Shown: one piece after another, positions 5,102 through 11,534 of the stretch
How the letters are laid out: the number at the start of each line of letters is the position of its first letter
How positions within the stretch are numbered: the stretch's first letter is position 1
From: CAZGKW01 sp964526295
GTDB taxonomy: Bacteria; Planctomycetota; Phycisphaerae; FEN-1346
Direction of reading: 5' to 3'
Assembly (NCBI GenBank): GCA_964526295.1
Contig: CAZGKW010000076.1
Coordinates: 1-11,539, forward strand
Length of the DNA: 11,539 nt
The notes under the pieces: generated by a model
The model's database searches: none
What the model saw: the letters and a program-made list of their open reading frames with translations, nothing else
What the model was told of the DNA's origin: nothing
Program-made: the position numbers and the translations under genes

Positions 5102-6151
5102 ATGCCACCCATCCCCGCAACCCAACGCGCCGCCGTCTACTACTCGAACCGCGACGTGCGGATCGAGGAGCGGCCCGTCCCCGAGATCGGCCCCGCGGAG
5201 CTGCTCGTCGAAATCCACGCCTCAGGCATCTGCGGCTCCGACGTCCTGGAGTGGTATCGCATCAAGAAAGCCCCGATCGTCCTGGGGCACGAGGTCGCCG
5301 GACGCGTCGTCCGCGCCGGTGAAGCCGTCACGCGGTTCGCGGTCGGCGACCGCGTCGCCGTCAACCACCACGTCCCGTGCAATACGTGCCATTACTGCCT
5401 CGCCGGCTACCACACGGCGTGCGAGACGCTCCACACGACGGGCTTCGACCCCGGCGGTTTCTGCGAGTACGTCCGCGTCCCGCCGCTCCAGACCGACCGC
5501 GGCGTGTACCCCCTGGCCGAGGGCGTGAGCTTCGAGGAAGGTTCGTTCGCCGAGCCGCTCGGGTGCGTCGTCCGGGGGCAGCGAAGCGCGGGGCTTCGGC
5601 CGGGCCAGTCGGTGGCCGTCTTCGGCTCCGGCGTCTCGGGCGTCTTGCACGTCGCCCTGGCGCGGGCGTGCGGCGCCGGGCGGATCGTCGCCACGGACAT
5701 CTGCGATGAGAAGCTGCGTCTGGCGCGCAACTTCGGGGCCGACGAGGCGATCCCCGCGGGCGAGGACGTGCCCGAGCGGGTCCGCGAGGCCCTCGGGGGA
5801 CGCGGGGCGGACCTCGTGGTCGTCTGCTGCGGGGCCCTGTCGGCCTTCGAGCAGGCCCTCGCGGCCGTCGACCGCGGCGGGACGGTGCTTTGCTTCGCCA
5901 CGACCGACCCGGACGTGGCTCTCCCGGTGCCCTTGAACGAGTTCTGGCGGAACGACGTGACCTTGAAGCCGAGCTACGGCAACTCGCCGTACGATGCCCG
6001 GGTGGCGCTGGAGTTGATCGCCGCGCGTCGCGTGCCCGTGGCCGAGATGATCACCCACCGCCTGCCGCTTGAGGAGGCCCAGGAAGCCTTCCGGTTGATG
6101 TCGACGCCCGGCAGCGGCAGCCTGAAGATCGTCCTCCTGCCACGCGCGTAG
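5102..6151 (+). CDS. Zinc-dependent medium-chain dehydrogenase (sorbitol/threonine dehydrogenase-like)
   Basis: This 349-residue protein is full length for a medium-chain dehydrogenase. The catalytic zinc ligands are Cys44 (GICGSD), His63-Glu64 (GHE) and Glu151 (AEPLGC). The structural zinc cysteines are 93, 96, 99 and 107. The Rossmann motif FGSGVSG lies at 174-180, and Asp199 at the end of the second strand (IVATD) predicts NAD+ preference. The family oxidises polyols and secondary alcohols. I chose ATG 5102 because family similarity begins a few residues later (QRAAVYY). An upstream in-frame GTG at 5021 would translate the palindromic repeat. No clear Shine-Dalgarno precedes 5102, unlike the neighbours. 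It ends the plus-strand block, only 3 bases from the convergent ImmA-like gene. It is a plausible first step feeding a ketose to DhaKL; the substrate is unknown. Confidence 0.92.
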   Translation: MPPIPATQRAAVYYSNRDVRIEERPVPEIGPAELLVEIHASGICGSDVLEWYRIKKAPIVLGHEVAGRVVRAGEAVTRFAVGDRVAVNHHVPCNTCHYCLAGYHTACETLHTTGFDPGGFCEYVRVPPLQTDRGVYPLAEGVSFEEGSFAEPLGCVVRGQRSAGLRPGQSVAVFGSGVSGVLHVALARACGAGRIVATDICDEKLRLARNFGADEAIPAGEDVPERVREALGGRGADLVVVCCGALSAFEQALAAVDRGGTVLCFATTDPDVALPVPLNEFWRNDVTLKPSYGNSPYDARVALELIAARRVPVAEMITHRLPLEEAQEAFRLMSTPGSGSLKIVLLPRA

Positions 6152-6154
6152 GCA

Positions 6155-6859
6155 TCACCGGTTAGTCTCCCAAAGGTCGGCGTGGTGCCCCGCCAGCGCC
6201 CGGTCCAGCGCCTCGGTCACGCCACAGGCGTAGTTCTGCAATCGGATTCTCATTGCCTGCGCTGACACGCGGAACTGCTGGGCGAGGAGAGCCGTCAACT
6301 TGTTCCGTACCGCAGCGGCGTTGCCAAATCCCACGTGGCCGACTATCGTTGCATATATCGTGTTTGCCCTCCCGCGAACTGCATCGACCGGCATGAGCAG
6401 GGCAGCCGAGAAGCGTTTGGCATTGCGCTCCATATGATGCAGGTCGGCTTCGAGTTCCTGCTGCACCGCGCATGCCTGTTTCACCGTCTCCGTCTCCGTG
6501 AAGTGCTCTCGGTGAAGAACATAGTGGGCCACTTCCTCGCCAAGCGTGAACCTGTACCGGTTGACCCGATCGTCCATCATCTCTTGATCGACGATTACTT
6601 TGTGACCTCCCTCCTTGGTCTGCCAAAGAGAGCCCAAAGTGCCGTAGCTGCGCTCAAGCCCAGGAACGGGCACGATCTCCAGGCCGATCTCCCGCTCAGC
6701 GATGTATTCAATATCGACAGGAGGAGTCAGCCCTGTAGGAAAGGCGGCCTCAAGGAGCCGTTCTGCTCTCTTCTCAAGGTCGGTTATCGAATACGTCTTA
6801 GGTCCGCTAGAGGTGTTTCTGGATATACTCCGCGAGTCGCCTGAATTCGCTTTCGTCAA
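6155..6859 (-). CDS. ImmA/IrrE-family protein with an altered HEXXH motif
   Basis: This 234-residue protein resembles the ImmA/IrrE (COG2856/DUF955) metallopeptidases. It has an N-terminal helical segment with VDIEYIAEREIGLEIVPVPG, a strand pair ending in KVIVDQEM, and the active-site helix RYRFTLGEEVAHYVLH, followed by ELEADLHHMERNAKRFSAALLMP, which holds the third-ligand region of the family. In most relatives the helix reads xHExxH; here the first His is Glu (GEEVAH), verified from the codon GAG. It may therefore bind metal differently or be inactive. The start is inferred as TTG 6859, with GAAAGG about 9 bases upstream, giving a 53-base overlap with the XRE gene and translational coupling. 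Such proteins typically cleave or regulate their partner repressor. GC content is visibly lower than in flanking genes, which suggests transfer. Confidence 0.85.
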   Translation of the reverse strand: MTKANSGDSRSISRNTSSGPKTYSITDLEKRAERLLEAAFPTGLTPPVDIEYIAEREIGLEIVPVPGLERSYGTLGSLWQTKEGGHKVIVDQEMMDDRVNRYRFTLGEEVAHYVLHREHFTETETVKQACAVQQELEADLHHMERNAKRFSAALLMPVDAVRGRANTIYATIVGHVGFGNAAAVRNKLTALLAQQFRVSAQAMRIRLQNYACGVTEALDRALAGHHADLWETNR

Positions 6860-7187
6860 GGCGCTTGCCTTTCGCCGTCCTTAGCAGCAATGGAACGCCA
6901 GCCTGATGGGCAGCGTAATCTGCCACATCCGGGGGCGGCGTGCCAGATCTTTCTCTCACAGCAAGATCATTAAGCTTCTCGTATTCCGCTGACCCCCTTT
7001 CCAGTCCAAGCGCGTCGGCTATCTGATCGATCCGTTCCACCGACTGCGGCGGAGAAATCTTACCCCTCTCCAACCGGCTCAGGTTGGAGGGCTTCATGTC
7101 AATCAGCTCGGCGAAGACCCGCAGGCCAAAGCCTGCATCAAGTCTCAGTTTCCGCAGATATTCGCCGAATGACCGCCGCGTGACCAT
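6807..7187 (-). CDS. XRE-family HTH repressor, partner of the ImmA-like protein
   Basis: This 126-residue protein has a helix-turn-helix at about residues 7-62 (FGEYLRKLRLDAGFGLRVFAELIDM, then the recognition helix KPSNLSRLERG). A C-terminal segment LLRTAKGKRLDESEFRRLAEYI is typical of XRE regulators paired with COG2856 proteins. ATG 7187 is preceded by a near-perfect AAGGAGG (7200-7194) at 6-nt spacing. An in-frame start upstream at 7241 would lie inside the promoter and is rejected. It should bind the palindrome at 7210-7227 and repress its own operon. Xre-COG2856 pairs occur in mobile elements (ImmR/ImmA type) and have been predicted as toxin-antitoxin-like modules. No integrase is in the window. 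Confidence is high for the fold and the pair, moderate for the role. Confidence 0.92.
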   Translation of the reverse strand: MVTRRSFGEYLRKLRLDAGFGLRVFAELIDMKPSNLSRLERGKISPPQSVERIDQIADALGLERGSAEYEKLNDLAVRERSGTPPPDVADYAAHQAGVPLLLRTAKGKRLDESEFRRLAEYIQKHL

Positions 7188-7209
7188 TCGCCACCTCCTT
7201 CGCTCATCT

Positions 7210-7241
7210 GTTATACTACAGTATAACGTCGGCTTTGTCAA
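7210..7241 (-). promoter_or_regulatory. Sigma70-like promoter with overlapping 18-bp operator
   Basis: On the minus strand a perfect -35 TTGACA (7241-7236) stands 17 bases from a -10 TAGTAT (7218-7213). The palindrome GTTATACTACAGTATAAC (7210-7227), with exact 8-bp arms around AC, covers the -10 and part of the spacer. It lies 22 bases upstream of the XRE start codon. Position and symmetry fit an autoregulatory operator bound by the XRE dimer. This is the only AT-rich, classical promoter visible in the window. Confidence 0.82.
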
Positions 7242-7325
7242 ACCCGTGCTTCAGAAAAACCGGTTAGATTCTCCATGCAGGAAGAACTCGCGGCGGGCTC
7301 CAATGCGCGCCGAGAACGATCGCGG

Positions 7326-7374
7326 GAAAGGTGTCAGGCACCTTTCAACAGCACAAAGGTGCCAGACATGGCAC
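7326..7374. repeat. Overlapping hairpins with alternative pairings
   Basis: GAAAGGTG (7326-7333) pairs with CACCTTTC (7339-7346) around TCAGG, and GTGCCA (7359-7364) pairs with TGGCAC (7369-7374) around GACA. A third, mutually exclusive stem joins GGCACCTTT (7337-7345) to AAAGGTGCC (7355-7363) with a 9-nt loop. The element is 20 bases beyond the pfkB stop, so it could end or protect the minus-strand message. Similar GGTGTC/GGCACC palindromes recur in many bacterial genomes, sometimes near REP-associated transposases; that link is from memory and no transposase is present here. Confidence 0.65.
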
Positions 7375-7394
7375 GGCCCGCGCCTCTTGCCGGC

Positions 7395-8492
7395 TCAGAA
7401 CGGCGACGGCTGCAACGGGAACGCCTCCGCCGCCTTCAGCGTCTCGGCGGCGGTCGTCGCGGCCGCCGTGCACGTCGGGTCCGACAGGCACACCGCCGCC
7501 GCCGCCACGCCGAGCTTCAGGCCCCGGCCGACGTCCCACCGCTCGTGGAGGCCGTAGAGGACGCCCGCGCAGAACGCATCGCCCGCCCCGGCCCCGCCTC
7601 GGATGTACCCCTCGGGCAGCGCCAGCGCCGGCTGCCACACCTCCGTCCCGTCCGCCGACCGGGCGTACCCTCCCTCCGGCATGTGGATGCAGACGAGCTT
7701 CCCGACGCCGAGCCCGAGGAGCGCCTGGGCCGAGGCCCGGATCGCCGCCGCGTCGGGCTTCCCGCCGGGGCGAAGCTCGTGGCCGCTCGTCTTGCCGGCC
7801 TCGAACTCGTTGAGGATGGCGTAATCGGCATACTTGAGGGCCGGCCGAACGATCTGCGGGAACCGGTCGCTGTCTTCGCTGACGACGTCGATCGAGGTCT
7901 CGATGCCCGCCGCCTGGACCTCCGACAGGAGCCTCGCCGCCACCGTCCCGAACTCCTGGTCCGGCTCGTCGAACCGGTCCAGCAGCAGGAGGTACCCCAG
8001 GTGGAAGATGCGGCCCCGAATGTCCTCGACCGCGACGTGCTCGGGCCCGAAAAGGGCGTTCGCCCCGCGGTTGTGGAAGAACGTCCGGCGGCCGGTCGGC
8101 CGGTTGACGACGACCAGGGTGTAGGACGTCGGGGCGTCGCCGCTTGAGCTCAGGGCGGAGGCGTCGACGCCGTGCCGCGAGAGGTCCTCGCGGATGAACG
8201 CCCCGTCGGCGTCGTCTCCCGTCAGGCCGATGGCCTCCAGGGGGACGGCCGCACCGGCCTGTTGCGAAGCCCCTTCCGGCGGCGGCCCGGCAGCGTTCGC
8301 CGAAACCCCTCGGGACGAAGGCGGACCGAACCTCGCCAGGTCCACCAGGCAGTTGTACGGCGCCCCGCCGGTGCCGCGGCCCTCCTCGAGGATGTTGGCC
8401 AGCGTCTCCTCCCGCGGCCAGCGGTCACAGATATAGACGTGATCGATAATCCAATTGCCCGCACAGGCGATGCCGCGGCGCTCTCGGCCCAT
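7395..8492 (-). CDS. PfkB/ribokinase-family carbohydrate kinase
   Basis: This 365-residue protein starts at ATG 8492 behind GAGGAGG (8503-8497). It has the PfkB N-terminal motif GTGGAPYNCLVDLARFG (40-56), the sugar-binding and lid region GDAPTSYTLVVVNRPTGRRTFFHNRGAN (118-145), and the anion-hole signature GGAGAGDAFCAGVLYGL (299-315) with catalytic base Asp305. It phosphorylates a sugar or nucleoside-like alcohol with ATP in the cytosol; the substrate cannot be read. Residues ~58-83 look like an insertion, because LARFG should run almost directly into PLEAIGLTGDDADG. It lies 43 bases downstream of the Ser/Thr kinase gene on the same strand, so it is likely the last gene of that operon, and it faces away from the metabolic block. 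Confidence 0.93.
   Translation of the reverse strand: MGRERRGIACAGNWIIDHVYICDRWPREETLANILEEGRGTGGAPYNCLVDLARFGPPSSRGVSANAAGPPPEGASQQAGAAVPLEAIGLTGDDADGAFIREDLSRHGVDASALSSSGDAPTSYTLVVVNRPTGRRTFFHNRGANALFGPEHVAVEDIRGRIFHLGYLLLLDRFDEPDQEFGTVAARLLSEVQAAGIETSIDVVSEDSDRFPQIVRPALKYADYAILNEFEAGKTSGHELRPGGKPDAAAIRASAQALLGLGVGKLVCIHMPEGGYARSADGTEVWQPALALPEGYIRGGAGAGDAFCAGVLYGLHERWDVGRGLKLGVAAAAVCLSDPTCTAAATTAAETLKAAEAFPLQPSPF
8246..8324 (-). repeat. In-frame insertion within the PfkB kinase gene, with internal duplication
   Basis: Codons ~57-83 of the kinase encode a low-complexity stretch made of two parallel 12-residue units, SSRGVSANAAGP and PPEGASQQAGAA. At DNA level the pair shares a GGGGYTTCG core spaced 36 bases apart. 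The stretch interrupts the otherwise continuous family sequence LARFG|PLEAIGL and preserves frame. It falls between the nucleotide-independent motif 1 and the lid, where a surface loop is expected. That it is an inserted repeat rather than a natural loop is inference from the family pattern. Confidence 0.55.
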
Positions 8493-8535
8493 GTCGCCTC
8501 CTCGCTCTCCGGTTCGCGGCTGCCGCCGGGCCGGT

Positions 8536-10005
8536 CTACGGGGCGGGAACTTTGCCGTCCGCCCGGGCCGCCGCCACGGTCCGGTAGCCGACGAAGTCCT
8601 CGGCCCGGATGAAAACGGCCTCCGGGGCGTCAATCGGCCAGAAATACCGCCCCCGTTTGCTGGCGACGAACCGCAGGCCCGATGCGTCCACCTTCCCGAT
8701 CCAACTGAACGCGGGGGCCTCCGTCGGCGGGGGCGCCTGCGGCGCCGCCGCCCCGGGCGGCAGGATGCCATACGTCGGCGGCGCCGACGGGAAACGGCCC
8801 CGAAGGGCCTCCAGGTCGCCCCCGACGCCCTCGCCCTCGCCCCGCACCAGCGGCCAGAGGACCATCGCGGCCGTGACGAGGGCCGCCGTCGCCAGAAGCG
8901 CAAGGACCCATCGCCGCACCCGCCGGCGGCGGCGGACCACCCGCCAGCCGTCGGCCTGCGTCAGGCCGACGAGGGTCGACCCCGCGGCGGACGGAATGAC
9001 GATGCCCGATTCGCCGACGTGCCAGGAGATGGCCTCGGCCCGAAGGGCGGCGGCGAACTCGGCCGCCGTCGGCCGGTCCGCCGGGTCGCGGGCCATCGCC
9101 CGCCGTACCAGGGCCGCCAGCGACGCCGAGCACTTCGGACAGACCTTCCGCACGTCGGGGGCCCCCTGGCGGATCTGGTCGTACAGGTCGGCCAGCTTCT
9201 TTCCGGAATGCGGCGAGGACCCCGCCAGGGCGTAGTAGAGCGTCGCCCCAAGACTGTAGATATCGATCTTCGACGTGTGGGGTTCGCCGCGCATCACCTC
9301 CGGGGCCATGTAACGCGGCGTGCCGACCGACTTGTCGGTAAAGTCGAACGGGTCGTTCGGGTCGCTGACCCGCACCAGGCCGAAGTCGGTCAGCTTGCCC
9401 CGGCCGTCGCGGGTGATCATCACGTTCGACGGCTTGACGTCGCGGTGGATGATGCCCCGCTCGTGGGCGACGGCCAAGGCGGTGGCGGCGTCGGCGATCA
9501 GGGGACAGGCCCTCTCCGGCGGCAGGGGGCCGGCCGCCTTCACGACGGCCCGCAGGTCCTCCCCCTCGACCATCTCCATGGCGATGTACCACCACCCCTG
9601 GACCTGGTCGATCTCGTAGACCTGGACGACGTTGGGATGCTCGATCCGGGCGGCGGCCCGGGCCTCCCGCAGGAACAGTTGGACCCAGTCCTGCTGGTCG
9701 CCCTTGATCCGCTTGCGGAGGACCTTCAGGGCGACGACCCGCTGGAGGTTGACGTCGAGGGCCTGGACGACGAAACCCATGGCCCCCGTCCCGATGAGCC
9801 GGAGGAGCTTGAACCGGCCGAGCCGCTTGCCGATCCAGTCGGGCTGCTCGCCGGGCGGGACGCCTTCGCCCGTGATGGCCGGCGTGACGCCGCCCTCGAG
9901 GATCGTCGAGGGCGCGGACCCGTCGTCCGGGACGACGCTCCGCTCGAAGTCGGCCTCGTCCGCCAGGCCGGTCCGCCTCGGGTCGGATTTCTCGGCGGCG
10001 CCCAT
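8536..10005 (-). CDS. Transmembrane Hanks-type Ser/Thr protein kinase
   Basis: This protein has 489 residues. Residues 1-58 are an acidic, probably disordered N-terminus. The kinase domain at ~64-325 has the glycine loop GTGAMG (72-77), Lys94 (VALKVL), Glu114, HRDVKPSN (187-194) with catalytic Asp189, DFG 207-209 and APE 234-236, so it should be active. An unusual CPKC (289-292) lies in the region before the last kinase helices. RRRRRVRR at ~358-365 precedes one membrane helix (366-388). The extracytoplasmic part is a Pro-rich linker and a small C-terminal domain (432-489, FSWIGKVDASGLRFVASKRGRY...). Its ATG directly abuts the TAG of the upstream secreted-protein gene, with GAGGA inside that gene, indicating tight coupling. 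It likely signals from the cell envelope; the ligand is unknown. Confidence 0.93.
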   Translation of the reverse strand: MGAAEKSDPRRTGLADEADFERSVVPDDGSAPSTILEGGVTPAITGEGVPPGEQPDWIGKRLGRFKLLRLIGTGAMGFVVQALDVNLQRVVALKVLRKRIKGDQQDWVQLFLREARAAARIEHPNVVQVYEIDQVQGWWYIAMEMVEGEDLRAVVKAAGPLPPERACPLIADAATALAVAHERGIIHRDVKPSNVMITRDGRGKLTDFGLVRVSDPNDPFDFTDKSVGTPRYMAPEVMRGEPHTSKIDIYSLGATLYYALAGSSPHSGKKLADLYDQIRQGAPDVRKVCPKCSASLAALVRRAMARDPADRPTAAEFAAALRAEAISWHVGESGIVIPSAAGSTLVGLTQADGWRVVRRRRRVRRWVLALLATAALVTAAMVLWPLVRGEGEGVGGDLEALRGRFPSAPPTYGILPPGAAAPQAPPPTEAPAFSWIGKVDASGLRFVASKRGRYFWPIDAPEAVFIRAEDFVGYRTVAAARADGKVPAP

Positions 10006-11163
10006 CTATCGTCCTCGGTCCACCCCCGTGAACGTCAGCACCGTGATGACGCTCTGGCGGCCGGGCCGGCCCTCGCTGACGTCGCCTTCGTCGGAGCCGA
10101 TGGCGATGTATCGGGTCTCGCCCAGGCGGCAGACGGCCTCGACCTTCATGTCGGGGACGTCGGCGAACCGGACGGGGACCTCGTCCTTGCGGCCGCTCCA
10201 CCAGAACAGGGCGCTTTCCAGCGTATTGGGGGGAAACGGCTCGTCGCGGCCCCGTTTCGGGCCGTTGCTCTTGGCCGCCGCGATCAGGTAGCCTTTCGTC
10301 ACGGGGTCCCACGCCAGGTCGCTGACGCCGCGCTGTCCCAGGTCGAGCGTGAAGACGTCCGCCACGCGGAAGCGGCCGGGGTCCCGTTGGCGGAACGCCT
10401 CGTCCGTGCCCTCGACGGCGAACAGGATGGCCCGCCCCTGGAGCAGGGGGTTCCGCATCCCGCACAAAAGCGTCCCCCCGTCCGGCGTAAACGCCATCCC
10501 CTCGACGTTCCCCCACCGGTACGTGTTCTTCCGCGGGCCGGGGAACTCGGCGTAGTACGTCCGGTAGGGCCGGACGCCGACCTCGCCGAAGATCGTCTGA
10601 AGCGCGATGCGAACCTCCGATGCGCTCAGCACGGTCGGCCGACCGGCCCGGAACGGCTCCACCCGCCGAAGCGGAAACCGCAGGGCGTGGCGGCGCTTCG
10701 GCAGAGGCAGCTCGTTCCGGTCGTTGCTCAGGCTGCACAGGACGTAGACCATCGGCGGGTCGGACCCCGACCGGCGGACGGTCACGCATTCGGCATCGTC
10801 CAGGACGAGCTGTTCCGCCGGGACCACCACGTGGGGCCCCGGCCGGCCGATCTCCATCGCCCCCAGGTCCACCGGACAGGTGAAGATCAGGTGCTGATGG
10901 CGGTCGCTCGTCAGGAGCAGGTGGCCTTCGAACCAGGCCATCCCGGAGCATTCGAGCGGCAGTTCCTCGAGGCTCGTGTTCGACGTCGGGGCCCGAACCG
11001 TGACGTCGCGCTGGGCGACCACCGGCGGCTCGATCAGCCCGAACCGGACCCGGTCGACGTGCGGCCCCCCGGGCACCCCAGCACCGAGGGGCGCCGCCCC
11101 GGCCAGCCAGAGGGCGAGGCCGGCCAGCATCGTCGCCGCCGGCCGCATGGAACCGACGCTCAT
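10006..11163 (-). CDS. Secreted DUF3616/beta-propeller-like protein
   Basis: This 385-residue protein starts at ATG 11163, with GGAGAG/AGG elements upstream. The alternative ATG at 11148 lacks a ribosome site. Residues 1-29 form a Sec signal peptide (MLAGLALWLAGAAPLGAG). The mature protein repeats blade-like phrases: ECSGMAWFEGHLLLTSDRHQHL, LVLDDAECVTVRRSG, GNVEGMAFTPDGGTLLCGMRNPLLQGRAILFAVEG, VSDLAWDPVTKGYLIAAAKSNG and MKVEAVCRLGETRYIAIGSDEGD. These resemble DUF3616 or esterase-like phytase propellers, where Glu/Asp-rich loops may bind metal. The longer open frame to 11472 runs into tandem repeats and is not coding. It is the first gene of an operon with the membrane kinase, so it might be an envelope partner or sensor component. 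The enzymatic function is not evident. Confidence 0.8.
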   Translation of the reverse strand: MSVGSMRPAATMLAGLALWLAGAAPLGAGVPGGPHVDRVRFGLIEPPVVAQRDVTVRAPTSNTSLEELPLECSGMAWFEGHLLLTSDRHQHLIFTCPVDLGAMEIGRPGPHVVVPAEQLVLDDAECVTVRRSGSDPPMVYVLCSLSNDRNELPLPKRRHALRFPLRRVEPFRAGRPTVLSASEVRIALQTIFGEVGVRPYRTYYAEFPGPRKNTYRWGNVEGMAFTPDGGTLLCGMRNPLLQGRAILFAVEGTDEAFRQRDPGRFRVADVFTLDLGQRGVSDLAWDPVTKGYLIAAAKSNGPKRGRDEPFPPNTLESALFWWSGRKDEVPVRFADVPDMKVEAVCRLGETRYIAIGSDEGDVSEGRPGRQSVITVLTFTGVDRGR

Positions 11164-11252
11164 CGCACCTGCTCTCCTCACATCGGTCGCCGGGGATGGC
11201 CGCCGGCCAGCCAGGCACGCGCTTGGCGCAGAAGGCTTCCCCTGCAACTGCC

Positions 11253-11282
11253 ATGCTAACTCTCCGGCGCCGCCGCCGTCAA
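11253..11282 (-). promoter_or_regulatory. Probable promoter of the propeller-kinase-pfkB operon
   Basis: The minus strand carries TTGACG (11282-11277) and TAGCAT (11258-11253) separated by 18 bases, each close to the sigma70 consensus. This places the transcript start near 11246 and leaves a leader of about 80 bases before the start codon at 11163. No operator is obvious. A second TTGACA at 11339-11334 has no matching -10. Confidence 0.5.
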
Positions 11283-11369
11283 GCCGGACCGCCGGAATGC
11301 CCGGTCCCCGAGCGGCGGGTTTTAGGGCTACTTTGTCAACTTCGCCATCATCCACAAGGGCCGTGGCGC

Positions 11370-11389
11370 GGTGCCCAGTCGTGGGCACC
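11370..11389. other. Perfect 8-bp stem with GTCG tetraloop
   Basis: GGTGCCCA (11370-11377) pairs exactly with TGGGCACC (11382-11389) around GTCG. It sits one base before the tandem repeat array. No T-run follows on either strand, so it is not an evident terminator. It may be part of the same repeat-rich module. Between 11164 and 11370 I see only the promoter and no gene. Confidence 0.6.
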
Positions 11390-11390
11390 T

Positions 11391-11510
11391 CGGCGGGCGA
11401 ACTAATGGAAAGCGCGGCGGGCGAACTAATGGAAAGCGCGGCGGGCAAACTAACGGAAAGCGCGGCGGGCAAACTAACGGAAAGCGCGGCGGGCGAACTA
11501 ATGGAAAGCG
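11391..11510. repeat. Five tandem copies of a 24-bp repeat
   Basis: Units start at 11391, 11415, 11439, 11463 and 11487 with no spacers. Each begins CGGCGGGC and ends GGAAAGCG. Units 1, 2 and 5 have GAACTAATGG in the middle; units 3 and 4 have AAACTAACGG, two linked changes giving the order A-A-B-B-A. A sixth copy starts at 11511 but turns into a hairpin after 9 bases. Because 24 is a multiple of three, an artefactual reading frame runs through on the minus strand (octapeptide SISSPAAL/SVSLPAAL). Absence of spacers excludes CRISPR. Confidence 0.95.
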
Positions 11511-11534
11511 CGGCGGGCAGTCCTGCCCGCCGCG
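11509..11534. other. 12-bp GC hairpin closing the tandem repeat array
   Basis: CGCGGCGGGCAG (11509-11520) pairs perfectly with CTGCCCGCCGCG (11523-11534) across a 2-base TC centre. The left arm is the start of a sixth repeat unit and the right arm is its inverted copy, so the hairpin grows out of the array itself. An A-tract follows at 11535-11538, giving a T-run on the minus strand before the stem. The window ends here, so whether the inverted orientation continues is unknown. Confidence 0.8.

Noticed and set aside
6152..6154. Terminator between the convergent dehydrogenase and ImmA-like genes
   Set aside because: Only three bases separate the stops, and no hairpin with a T-run is visible at either gene end.
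8455..11259. Very long plus-strand open frame (~934 codons) across the kinase and propeller genes
   Set aside because: It is the antisense shadow of two well-supported minus-strand genes. It encodes Arg/Pro/Gly-rich sequence with no domain and follows from high GC with few stop codons.
11164..11472. N-terminal extension of the propeller protein through the tandem repeats
   Set aside because: The signal peptide begins at 11163, and the extension would bury it and cross a promoter and repeat DNA.
11391..11534. CRISPR array
   Set aside because: The 24-bp units are directly adjacent with no spacers, and no cas gene is present.
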